From: Clostridiaceae bacterium
GTDB lineage: Bacteria > Bacillota > Clostridia > Oscillospirales > Acutalibacteraceae
Direction: 5' to 3'
DNA: 64,000 nucleotides
Assembly (NCBI GenBank): GCA_016295355.1
Contig: JAEDLK010000002.1
Span: 1-64,000 of the forward strand
The notes under the pieces are model-generated. The model did not search any database. It had not been told where the DNA came from and was given only the letters and a program-made list of their open reading frames with translations. Both the position numbers and the translations under genes were made by a program. This document shows, in pieces, positions 8,602 through 16,472 of the stretch; within the stretch, counting starts at the first letter, position 1; each line of letters starts with the position of its first letter.

Positions 8602-9505
8602 ATCCATGCTCCTTTAGAAAATTGATAACCGTCTTATACTCCGGCACACTCTTGCGTGCTCCGACACCGGTACACTTAATGGCCGAAACGGCACTGGCAA
8701 ACAAGCAGCATTGACGCCAATCAAACCCCTTGGCGAATCCCGCAGCAAAAGCCCCGTGGAACACATCGCCTGATCCGTTGGAATCCACCGCCTCCACCTT
8801 GAAGACCGGATACTGCCAAAAGTCCTTGCCGTCATACAACAATCCGCCGTTTTTGCCCTGCGTAATCACCACAACCTGCGGATGATATGCGTCAAATAGA
8901 CTCTTGGCCGCCTCTTTGGCCGTTTTCTGACCGGTATAACCGAGGGCAAATTCCTCGGAAGGAATCATCAAATCGGTCAAAGACAGCAACCGTTCCACAC
9001 CGTCATACAAGCCACCGCAATCATACAGCACCGTTGTACCGCTTTGCTTGGCCAACCGACAAGCCTCCACGGCTCCTTCCATCTCGTTGCCGTCAATCAT
9101 CAAAATACGAGCCTGTCGGACAGCCTCTTTTTGAGCCTCGTCTAACCGCAAGGGCGGCAAATCACCCTTATCAAAGACACAGGTTCGACTGGCGGTTTGC
9201 TCGCTTAACCAAATCACCGAGGTAAAGGAGCGGCAGCCGTCTACCAGGCGAACACTATCGGTAGCCACACCGTAACGGGCAAAATCCGACCACAAAAACC
9301 GTCCGCCCGGATCGGTGGAAAGAACACCGATGTATTCGGTTGTTTCGCCCAACTTGGCGGCGGCAACCAATCCTGTGGCCGCCGGACCGCCGCCGGCCGG
9401 TTCACTGGAAACGGCACGCAGCTTGGTATCCTCGGTGGGATAATGCGGTACCGTCACCAAGGTATCCATCACGCAAGCGCCAATGCCGACAATGGTAGCG
9501 CTCAT
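8591..9505 (-). CDS. PfkB-family carbohydrate kinase (IolC-like position)
   Basis: The 304-residue ribokinase-fold protein has the N-terminal GGPAATGLVAAAKLG motif and the C-terminal PfkB signature VDSNGSGDVFHGAFAAGF, where the DxxGxGD Asp is the catalytic base. The start overlaps the aldolase stop (ATGA). The family phosphorylates sugars, and the neighbouring IolB-like isomerase and class II aldolase suggest it makes the aldolase substrate, as 5-dehydro-2-deoxygluconokinase does in inositol catabolism. Specificity is inferred from context only. Confidence 0.86.
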   Translation of the reverse strand: MSATIVGIGACVMDTLVTVPHYPTEDTKLRAVSSEPAGGGPAATGLVAAAKLGETTEYIGVLSTDPGGRFLWSDFARYGVATDSVRLVDGCRSFTSVIWLSEQTASRTCVFDKGDLPPLRLDEAQKEAVRQARILMIDGNEMEGAVEACRLAKQSGTTVLYDCGGLYDGVERLLSLTDLMIPSEEFALGYTGQKTAKEAAKSLFDAYHPQVVVITQGKNGGLLYDGKDFWQYPVFKVEAVDSNGSGDVFHGAFAAGFAKGFDWRQCCLFASAVSAIKCTGVGARKSVPEYKTVINFLKEHGYEL

Positions 9506-10344
9506 ATAGCCTTCCCTTTCGCACCGACCAGTTCAATACGTGTTAAGCAAAACTGCTTGACTGCCTCAATCGGTTGTTTCATAAAATTATCCACCGCCAC
9601 ACTGCGCTTGGGATCATGTAATTCCTCATGTACACGATCAAGGAACGCATAGCACACATCGGTGGCCACATTCATTTTCCGAATACCGGCCGCCACAGCC
9701 TGCCGGATTTCCTCATCGGGAATACCTGATCCGCCGTGGAGAACCAACGGCAAGCCGCCGGTGGCCTCACGCAAAGCCGCAATGCGTTCAATATCCAACT
9801 TCGGCGGTTTTTTATAACGCCCGTGGGCATTGCCGACCAACACAGCCAAACAACTAACGCCGGTTTCTTTGACAAAACGGGCAGCATCCTCAGGACAGGT
9901 AAACTCATCCATACCCTCGTCGTTAACCGTGCCGATGTGGCCGAGCTCTCCCTCGACACCGATCCCCAGATACGAACAGGTCTTGACGACCTGCCCGGTC
10001 AGAGCGATATTCTCCTCGAACGGCAAGGTGGAACCGTCCAACATGATGCCGGTAGCCCCGAACCGCAAAGCACGGGTGACCTCTAATTCACCGGGACCGT
10101 GATCCAAATGGAAGCAGACCGGCACACTTGCCTGACGGGCGGCCGCTACCACGACCGGTGCTAAATAGTAGCCGGCCTTTTCGGCGAACAACCGAGGATA
10201 CACCTGCATGATAATAGGAGCCTTTGCTTCTTCAGCCGCGGCAATCACGCCCATGGCCGTTTCCATATTATACACATTGAAAGCCGGGATGCAATAACCG
10301 CCTTCTTCGGCCATAGACAGAACCTTTTGTAAAGTCACAAGCAT
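9502..10344 (-). CDS. Class II fructose-bisphosphate aldolase family protein (IolJ/KbaY-like)
   Basis: The 280-residue protein begins LVTLQKVLSMAEEGGYCIPAFNVYNME. It carries the zinc site CFHLDHG with the family Asp, the IMLDGSTLPFEENI segment, GVEGELGHIGT and VLHGGSGIPDEEIR. These zinc aldolases split ketose phosphates to DHAP plus an aldehyde. Family members include FbaA, KbaY, GatY and IolJ, and sequence reading does not separate them. Beside PfkB and IolB-like genes, cleavage of a deoxy-keto-sugar-acid phosphate (as IolJ does) is the best guess. Confidence 0.87.
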   Translation of the reverse strand: MLVTLQKVLSMAEEGGYCIPAFNVYNMETAMGVIAAAEEAKAPIIMQVYPRLFAEKAGYYLAPVVVAAARQASVPVCFHLDHGPGELEVTRALRFGATGIMLDGSTLPFEENIALTGQVVKTCSYLGIGVEGELGHIGTVNDEGMDEFTCPEDAARFVKETGVSCLAVLVGNAHGRYKKPPKLDIERIAALREATGGLPLVLHGGSGIPDEEIRQAVAAGIRKMNVATDVCYAFLDRVHEELHDPKRSVAVDNFMKQPIEAVKQFCLTRIELVGAKGKAI

Positions 10345-10359
10345 GGTTCTTCCTCCCTC

Positions 10360-11439
10360 TTATGCCAGAATCAAGTCTTCCAAAGAAAGAACGGCGACTT
10401 GGTTCTGCGCAACAGCCCTCAAAGCGGCATACTCGCCGACGGAAGCGGTCACGATGGTATCGGCCTTCACGCCCAGAGCGTTATTGATTCGATCAGCCGC
10501 TACTTTGAGCATGACATCCGGCATCCACTCATTCATGAGCAGATTACCGGCCCACATGGTATCCTTACCGTGGCAAAGCATTTCGTCACAGATGGCATAG
10601 GCCCCAATGACCTCACGAGCCGGTTCGGTTTCCTCCAAATCCCGTGCCAACTGGAACGGATCCTGATAAACAACGTGCTTGCCGGTCTGTTTAGCCGTCA
10701 AACGGCCCTCCTTGAGCAGGTTGGCCAGGTAAGCGGTTTCGGTCACGCAATTCACAGCCGGAGTAACGCCCCATTCCTTGTATTCTCTCATGAAGACCTT
10801 GGCATCCTGTACATCGGCGGCAATCACTGTCTTAAAGCTCTTTAAGGCCTCGGCACAGCGCCCCATCTGCTGTTTGGTTTCATCAATGGCACCAACCAAA
10901 TACTCCAGTTGTTGACCGGAAGCCGGTTCATCCTCTAAAACAGTGAACGAAACGCCGGCTTTTTCCAACACACGAATGCTCTTAATGGCCTCGGAAGGCA
11001 TCAGGTAACGGGCATCCACGCCCAAGAACAACACGGTGTCGGTAACGGCGGCATGGTCGGCAATGGCCTTTTTCAAATCGGCATCAAGCTCAGTTTTGCC
11101 GTAAGCGTTGCCGGTTTCCAAGCAGGCATCCACCAATTTTTCAATATAGGCCGGTAATTTTCCCTGCAAAGCCGCATCCTTACGGGCGTCCTTAACGAAC
11201 ATAACCGGATCCCAACCCGTGACGCACTCCTTGGTGCAGGCACCGCAACAGGCGCATTCATACAGATTATCGGCAACCTGCGCCAAATCGTAAACCCCAC
11301 GGTTTACAAGCGACAATCCCAACGCACGGGCACGGGCGGTATTTCTCTCCAATCCGGTGGCATTACCGATCGGGCAGATATGCCGACACATCCAGCAGAA
11401 TCGGCAGGAATCAATATGTTTTTTACTGTTTTCTGTCAT
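10360..11439 (-). CDS. Fe-S binding oxidoreductase subunit (GlcF-like, degenerate CCG domains)
   Basis: The N-terminus holds two [4Fe-4S] motifs: C12xxC15xxC18xxxCP, then CACCGACTKEC near residues 63-73. The remainder (359 residues in all) resembles the GlcF/HdrB type, but the usual CCG motifs are altered: the HDPC motif reads QDPF and the late CCGxGG motif reads CHGKDT. The protein is therefore probably an electron conduit without the HdrB-type noncubane cluster. It lies 13 bases after the FAD oxidase gene, and the pair matches the glcD-glcF arrangement of 2-hydroxy-acid dehydrogenases. The likely electron path is oxidase FAD, then these clusters, then the fused ETF at the operon end. Confidence 0.8.
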   Translation of the reverse strand: MTENSKKHIDSCRFCWMCRHICPIGNATGLERNTARARALGLSLVNRGVYDLAQVADNLYECACCGACTKECVTGWDPVMFVKDARKDAALQGKLPAYIEKLVDACLETGNAYGKTELDADLKKAIADHAAVTDTVLFLGVDARYLMPSEAIKSIRVLEKAGVSFTVLEDEPASGQQLEYLVGAIDETKQQMGRCAEALKSFKTVIAADVQDAKVFMREYKEWGVTPAVNCVTETAYLANLLKEGRLTAKQTGKHVVYQDPFQLARDLEETEPAREVIGAYAICDEMLCHGKDTMWAGNLLMNEWMPDVMLKVAADRINNALGVKADTIVTASVGEYAALRAVAQNQVAVLSLEDLILA

Positions 11440-11452
11440 GATTCTTTCCTCC

Positions 11453-12883
11453 TTACAGGCCGAGTTTGAACGGATTCATAATGCCGTTGGGATCCAGCGT
11501 CTTTTTCAGACCCTCAAAGACCTGCATCGCCGCTCCGTACTGCTCTTTCATCAAACGGCCGAGTTTGATGCCGACACCGTGGTGATCGTTAACCACACCG
11601 CCGTGGGCAATGGCTGTCCGTACACCGCAGGTCCAAACCTGCTGATGCAACCGCAGAGCCTCGACCGGGTCGGCAGGCACATCCTTACCGTCGATGATGA
11701 AGCGGTCATACACCATGGCGCCCCATTCATACCAGTGGGAGAAGTGCGCAATAAATTTGGCCTGCGGAAAATTGGTCTCAATAGCTTCCTTCATAGCCCA
11801 GTAGATTTCCTCAATCTTGCCGTAGGGAGCGATGGTATCCATGGTACCGAACATTTGCGGAATGTCCATCATATGGCCGGGATAGAAGAAGGTGATCTTT
11901 TCGTTCCACCACTTCTCGCCGTACTCACTTCCCATATCCTCGGCGCCGTACTTCTTGAAGGTATCCAGCAGGATTTTCTCCTCAACCTCTACCATTTCCT
12001 TAACACCCTCGTACGCCACATTCATGAAGGCGCCTTCGCGCTCAACGCCGACAATCTTCTTAATCAGCGAAGCGGTTTCGGCCGGGTCATACAAACGCAT
12101 GACCGACGGCTTAAACTTCTGAAGCAGTTCTCTGGCGGCCTTAAAGGCACCGGTCATATCTTGGAACAAGAAGCCACGGAAACGGCGTTCCTCCGGCTGA
12201 TCGTAAATACGAATCTGTGCCTTGGTGATAATACCCAAAGTGCCCTCGGAGCCAATGAAAATTTGATTCAAATCGGGGCCGGCGGCGTGCTTGGGAGCGC
12301 TGGAAGTGTTGATGATGTCACCGTTCGGCAACACAACCTCCATCTGTAGAACCATGTCGTCGATTTTTCCGTACTTGGTGGAAACAACGCCGATACCGCG
12401 GTGAGCCAAAAAGCCGCCGACCGTGGAGCAGGTCAAAGAGGACGGATAGTGCATGGTCGCCTTGCCGACCTCATTGGCAGCCCATTCAATGTGCTTATAA
12501 ATCGCACCGGTGCCGCACTCAATATACATGGCATCGGTATTCACTTCATAAATCTTATTCATGCGCTTTGTATCCAAAATGATACCGCCGCAGACCGGAA
12601 TAGCACCGCCCTGCGTTCCGCCGCCGCCACCCCAGGTGGTCACCGGAATCTTGTAATAGTTGGCGATTTTCAAAACCTTGGACACCTCGGTAGCATCCTT
12701 CGGTGCTACCACAAAGTCGGCCTCGGGCATCTGACGGCCGCGGTCAGCCCACATACGGGACAGCCAGTAGTAGTCAACGCTGTGTGTGACCTTATCAATT
12801 TCTTTGGTCGAGCAGTTCTCAATACCCACGGCGTCCTCCAGCTCTGTCAAAATCATTGCGGTTAAAAATTCATTTCCTACCAT
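11453..12883 (-). CDS. FAD-linked oxidase, GlcD/LctD family
   Basis: A vanillyl-alcohol-oxidase fold protein of about 476 residues. The PP-loop region reads PVTTWGGGGGTQGGAIPVCGGIILDTKRMNKI, followed by SLTCSTVGGFLAHRGIGVVSTKYG and GPDLNQIFIGSEGTLGIITKA; the C-terminal FAD-oxidase domain ends ALRLHQQVWTCGVRTAIAHGGVVNDHHGVG...LDPNGIMNPFKLG. The family oxidises 2-hydroxy acids and aldonates (D-lactate, glycolate and similar). The third of three consecutive ATG codons (12883) has the best spacing to AGAGG. With the Fe-S partner and ETF, it should oxidise a sugar-derived hydroxy acid or sugar. The substrate is unknown. Confidence 0.87.
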   Translation of the reverse strand: MVGNEFLTAMILTELEDAVGIENCSTKEIDKVTHSVDYYWLSRMWADRGRQMPEADFVVAPKDATEVSKVLKIANYYKIPVTTWGGGGGTQGGAIPVCGGIILDTKRMNKIYEVNTDAMYIECGTGAIYKHIEWAANEVGKATMHYPSSLTCSTVGGFLAHRGIGVVSTKYGKIDDMVLQMEVVLPNGDIINTSSAPKHAAGPDLNQIFIGSEGTLGIITKAQIRIYDQPEERRFRGFLFQDMTGAFKAARELLQKFKPSVMRLYDPAETASLIKKIVGVEREGAFMNVAYEGVKEMVEVEEKILLDTFKKYGAEDMGSEYGEKWWNEKITFFYPGHMMDIPQMFGTMDTIAPYGKIEEIYWAMKEAIETNFPQAKFIAHFSHWYEWGAMVYDRFIIDGKDVPADPVEALRLHQQVWTCGVRTAIAHGGVVNDHHGVGIKLGRLMKEQYGAAMQVFEGLKKTLDPNGIMNPFKLGL

Positions 12884-12904
12884 CATCATACCTCTTTCTA
12901 TCAG

Positions 12905-14305
12905 TTAATTCAAAACCGGATCCATGATAAGATTTGGAAAATATTTGCAAAACTCACGCAGTTCTTCGCGATAGTCGCCGGCCATCTCGACAAAGTGGTG
13001 GATATACGGACCATCCAGCAAACGATCCTCAATTTTTTGCAGGTTGTCAAATTCACCCCACAAATAAGTACCATGGGTCTGTGGGCCGGGGGTTGTATGG
13101 CAATACAATGCACACATCATATACCGACCGCTTTCCTGATCCATACGAGCCACCGTATAATCTCCGTCTTTCGCCCGGAACCATGAACGCTGATTGACGA
13201 GTCTGGCCACGCTGTCCGGTGCCTTTTGCGAAAGCGGGAAGGGCCCGCAATGCCACAACAGCTCAGCATTCTTATTTTCGGGATGGCGTACGGTAAATTC
13301 GCCGAACAGCGGTTTGCCCTCACCCAATGTCGCCGACTTCAGCAGAGCCATGGTCATGGCACAGTGCATATCACTCTCGCACGAAATCAGATAGCCCATA
13401 TCGTTTAAGATACCGTACACCGTGCAGGGAGCCAAGCCATCAAACATCACCGGTGTGGCCGTCCAGCATTCAGCCGAGATAACGTCCAACCGGTATTCCT
13501 CGAACAAATCCCGATACATCACCACCAAGGCAGCCATGCGATCAACATACGGCGGTGTCAAGTCATCCATTTGATAATGGGCCTTAATGTAATCGGACAC
13601 CTTGATAATGTCCTCTGTCTTATTGGCCACGGTATCCTTCATACGCTGTTCGATGACGGCAAAGTTAAACGGAATGATTTTAATCCCGAACCGTTCCATC
13701 AATTCGCCTTCATTCCAGATAACCGAGAAGAAGGGTGCCGGACGGGTGCCGACCTGGCCGATCCGCATACCGCTGAAGTTCTTGACCATACAGGCCACTC
13801 GAACAAAGCGTTCAAAGCCCTTTGTGAACTCCGGATCCTCTATCCGACAACAGGGCAAATGGGAAAACGGAATGTGATAGCGTTGCATCTGACGGGACAC
13901 ACCGAACAGACCGCACTGGCTGTCGGTCGGCCGCATACCGTCCACATAGTATTCATCGTCAAGCGGCGCCCACAAAAGAACCGGCTTACCCAAAGCCTTG
14001 GAAAGCTCTGCAGCGGCATCCTCGTTGCCGAAATTGGCATTGATGATCATAATGGCATCCACTTTTTCTTTTGTAAAGCGCGCTATTGTTTGCTCCACCG
14101 ACGCATCGTCAAAAATCAAATCGTTGTGGCCCAGCCCCTTGGTATCACAAAACGATACATGCTCATCGGCAAACTGCTTTTCAATGGCATCCACAAAACG
14201 ATGTCCCCGTTCCTCGGCCGAGCTCCAGGTGAGAAAGGTTTTGGGCGGCCGATCGGTCGTGTTCCGGCGCATGGGAACCAAACCGATTTTTACCATATAA
14301 TCCAT
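12905..14305 (-). CDS. L-fucose/L-arabinose isomerase-like protein
   Basis: The 466-residue protein resembles the fucose isomerase-related family: the N-terminal KIGLVPMRRNTTDRP, the middle GRIGQVGTRPAPFFSVIWNEG-like block, AECWTATPVMFDGLAPCTVYGILNDMG, and CESDMHCAMTMALLKSAT, where the Glu and Asp are expected metal ligands. Family members interconvert aldoses and ketoses with Mn2+. An AAAAGGGG ribosome site stands eight bases before the ATG. It is the first gene of the operon and is divergent from the RpiR regulator. The FGGY kinase near the operon end is the natural next enzyme, but the sugar is not known. Confidence 0.78.
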   Translation of the reverse strand: MDYMVKIGLVPMRRNTTDRPPKTFLTWSSAEERGHRFVDAIEKQFADEHVSFCDTKGLGHNDLIFDDASVEQTIARFTKEKVDAIMIINANFGNEDAAAELSKALGKPVLLWAPLDDEYYVDGMRPTDSQCGLFGVSRQMQRYHIPFSHLPCCRIEDPEFTKGFERFVRVACMVKNFSGMRIGQVGTRPAPFFSVIWNEGELMERFGIKIIPFNFAVIEQRMKDTVANKTEDIIKVSDYIKAHYQMDDLTPPYVDRMAALVVMYRDLFEEYRLDVISAECWTATPVMFDGLAPCTVYGILNDMGYLISCESDMHCAMTMALLKSATLGEGKPLFGEFTVRHPENKNAELLWHCGPFPLSQKAPDSVARLVNQRSWFRAKDGDYTVARMDQESGRYMMCALYCHTTPGPQTHGTYLWGEFDNLQKIEDRLLDGPYIHHFVEMAGDYREELREFCKYFPNLIMDPVLN

Positions 14306-14410
14306 TCCGAAAACCCCTTTTCATTTTTGCTGAATTATGGTATACTGTTTATTGGAACCGCAAACTGTTAGATCCGTTTCCTTACTGATTTATTGTACTA
14401 TACTGTCTAT

Positions 14411-14488
14411 CAAAAATCAAGCGATTTTTGAAAAAAAATTTCATTAATTTCCGAATAACCTGCGCGTTTTTCAGCAAAAACTGAAAAA
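14411..14488. promoter_or_regulatory. Two inverted repeats between the operon and rpiR, candidate operators
   Basis: CAAAAATC (14411-14418) faces GATTTTTG (14423-14430), and TTTTTCAG (14467-14474) faces CTGAAAAA (14481-14488). Both repeats are exact. They lie in the 208-base divergent region, between a TATACT box near 14399 and the rpiR start. A/T-rich inverted repeats of this kind suit binding by the RpiR-type regulator, but that is inference. Confidence 0.45.
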
Positions 14489-14513
14489 TATTTTCAAAAA
14501 GGCGGAGTAAACC

Positions 14514-15353
14514 ATGAAATCCATTATTTTGAACATTCGAGCCAAATACGATGAAATGGGACGCGGCGAGCGAAAGATTGCCGACGCACTTTTAGCCGAT
14601 CCGCAAAGCATTCTCTCCTGCTCAATCAGCGAATTTGCCTTAGGCATCGGTTGCGGTGATGCAACGGTGGTGCGGTTTGCCCGTCGGTTGGGGCTTAGCG
14701 GCTATGGAGACCTAAAAATCGCCATTGCCCGAGAAATCTCAACCTTATCAAACGAAACGGCCACCATTTCAAAAAGTGACAGCTGTTTTGATATGTTTTC
14801 TAAACGCATTAACGATATCCGCATTGCTTTGGAGAATACCAAGTCGGTTTTGGATGCCGATACGCTTGAACAGGCGGCGCAAGCCATTATGAAAGCCAAG
14901 CGGATTGTGATTTTCGGGCTTGGAAACTCGGCCTCCATCGCACAAGACGCCCAGCACAAATTTTTACGGGTGGGCTTAAATGCCGCTGCCTGCTCAGACA
15001 ACCATTTGCAGGCGATCATCGCCAGTCATTTAGACAAGGACAGCGTTGCCATCGGCATATCCCATTCCGGTAATTCGGTAGACATAGTCGATGCTTTGCG
15101 CATTGCCCGTTTAAGCGGTGCCACCACCATTTGCATTACCAACCACCGCATCTCCCCCGTTACCGAAGTATCGGATTTATGCCTGTTTACCAAATCGGCC
15201 GAGACCCGTCATTCTTTGTTGGCCATGAGCTCCCGTATTGCCCAGTTAACCATTTTCGATGCCATTTATACCTATGTCATCGCCAAAAATGATCCGGCCG
15301 CCGCCGAAGCCATTAAGGCAACCGAGACAGCTTTGCGCGAGAAAAAATACTAA
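14514..15353 (+). CDS. MurR/RpiR family transcriptional regulator
   Basis: The 279-residue protein has an N-terminal RpiR-type helix-turn-helix (about residues 1-75; RKIADALLADPQSILSCSISEFALGIGCGDATVVRFARRLGLSGYGDLK) and a C-terminal SIS sugar-phosphate domain (about 110-260; IVIFGLGNSASIAQDAQHKF, IGISHSGNSVDIVDAL). Such regulators sense phosphosugars. It is transcribed away from the ten-gene catabolic operon and very probably controls it, responding to a phosphosugar from the FGGY or PfkB kinase. A strong terminator follows. Confidence 0.9.
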   Translation: MKSIILNIRAKYDEMGRGERKIADALLADPQSILSCSISEFALGIGCGDATVVRFARRLGLSGYGDLKIAIAREISTLSNETATISKSDSCFDMFSKRINDIRIALENTKSVLDADTLEQAAQAIMKAKRIVIFGLGNSASIAQDAQHKFLRVGLNAAACSDNHLQAIIASHLDKDSVAIGISHSGNSVDIVDALRIARLSGATTICITNHRISPVTEVSDLCLFTKSAETRHSLLAMSSRIAQLTIFDAIYTYVIAKNDPAAAEAIKATETALREKKY

Positions 15354-15384
15354 CACATTATTTTCTTATATCAGTTATATAAGA

Positions 15385-15425
15385 AACACCGTACAAACAG
15401 TTTTCCTGTCTGTACGGTGTTTTTC
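15385..15425 (+). terminator. Terminator after rpiR
   Basis: AACACCGTACA continuing to AACAG (15385-15400) pairs with CTGT and TGTACGGTGTT (15406-15422), followed by TTTTC. Confidence 0.88.
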
Positions 15426-16041
15426 TTTGATAAATGTTATGAAAGCTGTCAAACAAATTGTTTCGGGTTGTTTTTCATAAACCACGCAACCGTTTTTCCA
15501 AAAAACTTTAGCCGTTTTCGTCCATGGTTTTACATACTCAAAGCGCCCGCCGTCCATGACTATCAAGGCGGCTGAATCACCATAATCAAGGCGTTTCATG
15601 GTTGACAACGAACAGTCGGCTCAAACCGGATGATGACTATGGGTCGTAAACCGTGCTTTGCCAGCAGGGATTCATCAAAGCACAGCATTTAAGAAAGATA
15701 GCCGCCGACAGAACTGCGACACATTCTTAACCGGCATCGCATAATGGCCGATTTTCTCTCTGATACCACTTTTTATTCAGGTGACAAACGTCATTCCGTA
15801 TTGTTCACTTCCATGATGGAAAGCCCCTGCCGAACACGGTTTTTAGCATAGGTTTTCCCAAGATCCGTGTATAACATACGTGTATAACATAAAAATATCC
15901 CTTTTGGCTCAAGTCTATGAAACCATATCTAAACCCTTTCGTCTATAACACAGCCGCTGTGTTATTTGACAAAAGCAAAAAACGAAGACTGTGAGCCTTT
16001 GCCATTCTTCTTCGTTCATCACAGAATCGTAGGTATCCCCA
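15426..16041. other. Gene-poor stretch, no convincing gene
   Basis: About 615 bases. A 77-codon minus-strand frame (15375-15608) overlaps the rpiR terminator and matches no family I know; it may be debris. Also present: a perfect palindrome ATAACACAGC-C-GCTGTGTTAT (15945-15965) and a direct repeat of GTGTATAACATA (about 15869-15893). No promoter or RNA gene is evident. Confidence 0.5.
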
Positions 16042-16338
16042 TTAAACACGGAACCGACCGGTCGGCTCATTTTGCTGATGCAACAGCAACTGCTCATTGC
16101 GCACACGGTTTAATTGGGTGATATTCTTCAACAAAATATACAGCGACAGAAGGGTGCTAACCAAAAAGACCGTAATGGCAAACGGTGTTGTCAGCAAATT
16201 GCGAACAAAAAACAACACAACATCCACCACAACATTGTAAGCCAAGAAAATCAGCCAACCTTTACGCTTTTCCTTCTTAAAATGCTGTTTGATTTCATTG
16301 ACCTTTTCTTCATATGCTTTCCATTTATTATCTTCCAT
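16042..16338 (-). CDS. Small membrane protein, 2TM-domain type
   Basis: The 98-residue protein has a charged N-terminal helix (MEDNKWKAYEEKVNEIKQHFKKEKRKG), two hydrophobic segments (about residues 28-46 and 52-72), and a polar C-terminal tail rich in Gln, Asn and Arg. This resembles the 2TM family of small bacterial membrane proteins, some of which sit next to sensor kinases; no such partner lies nearby here. Function is unknown. Confidence 0.6.
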   Translation of the reverse strand: MEDNKWKAYEEKVNEIKQHFKKEKRKGWLIFLAYNVVVDVVLFFVRNLLTTPFAITVFLVSTLLSLYILLKNITQLNRVRNEQLLLHQQNEPTGRFRV

Positions 16339-16407
16339 AAGGCACCTCCAAAAGAGTATTTTTGTTCATTTTAACCTATCTTTTTTTATTTTGCAAGCCC
16401 CAAACGA

Positions 16408-16435
16408 TTGAAAAAACCAAAATAAGGTGTATAAT
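16408..16435 (+). promoter_or_regulatory. Promoter of the CobW-type operon
   Basis: TTGAAA (16408-16413), 16 bases, TATAAT (16430-16435), 37 bases before the ATG at 16473. No clear inverted repeat of Zur type is visible around it. Confidence 0.65.
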
Positions 16436-16472
16436 AGAGGAATAAACAAAAGATTTGAGAGGAATCTGTTTT

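Noticed and set aside
15375..15608. 77-codon minus-strand frame
   Set aside because: Overlaps the rpiR terminator; no family and no ribosome site.
16455..16472. Upstream TTG start for the CobW GTPase
   Set aside because: It lies within the ribosome site AGAGGAA used by the ATG at 16473, and family sequence begins after that ATG.
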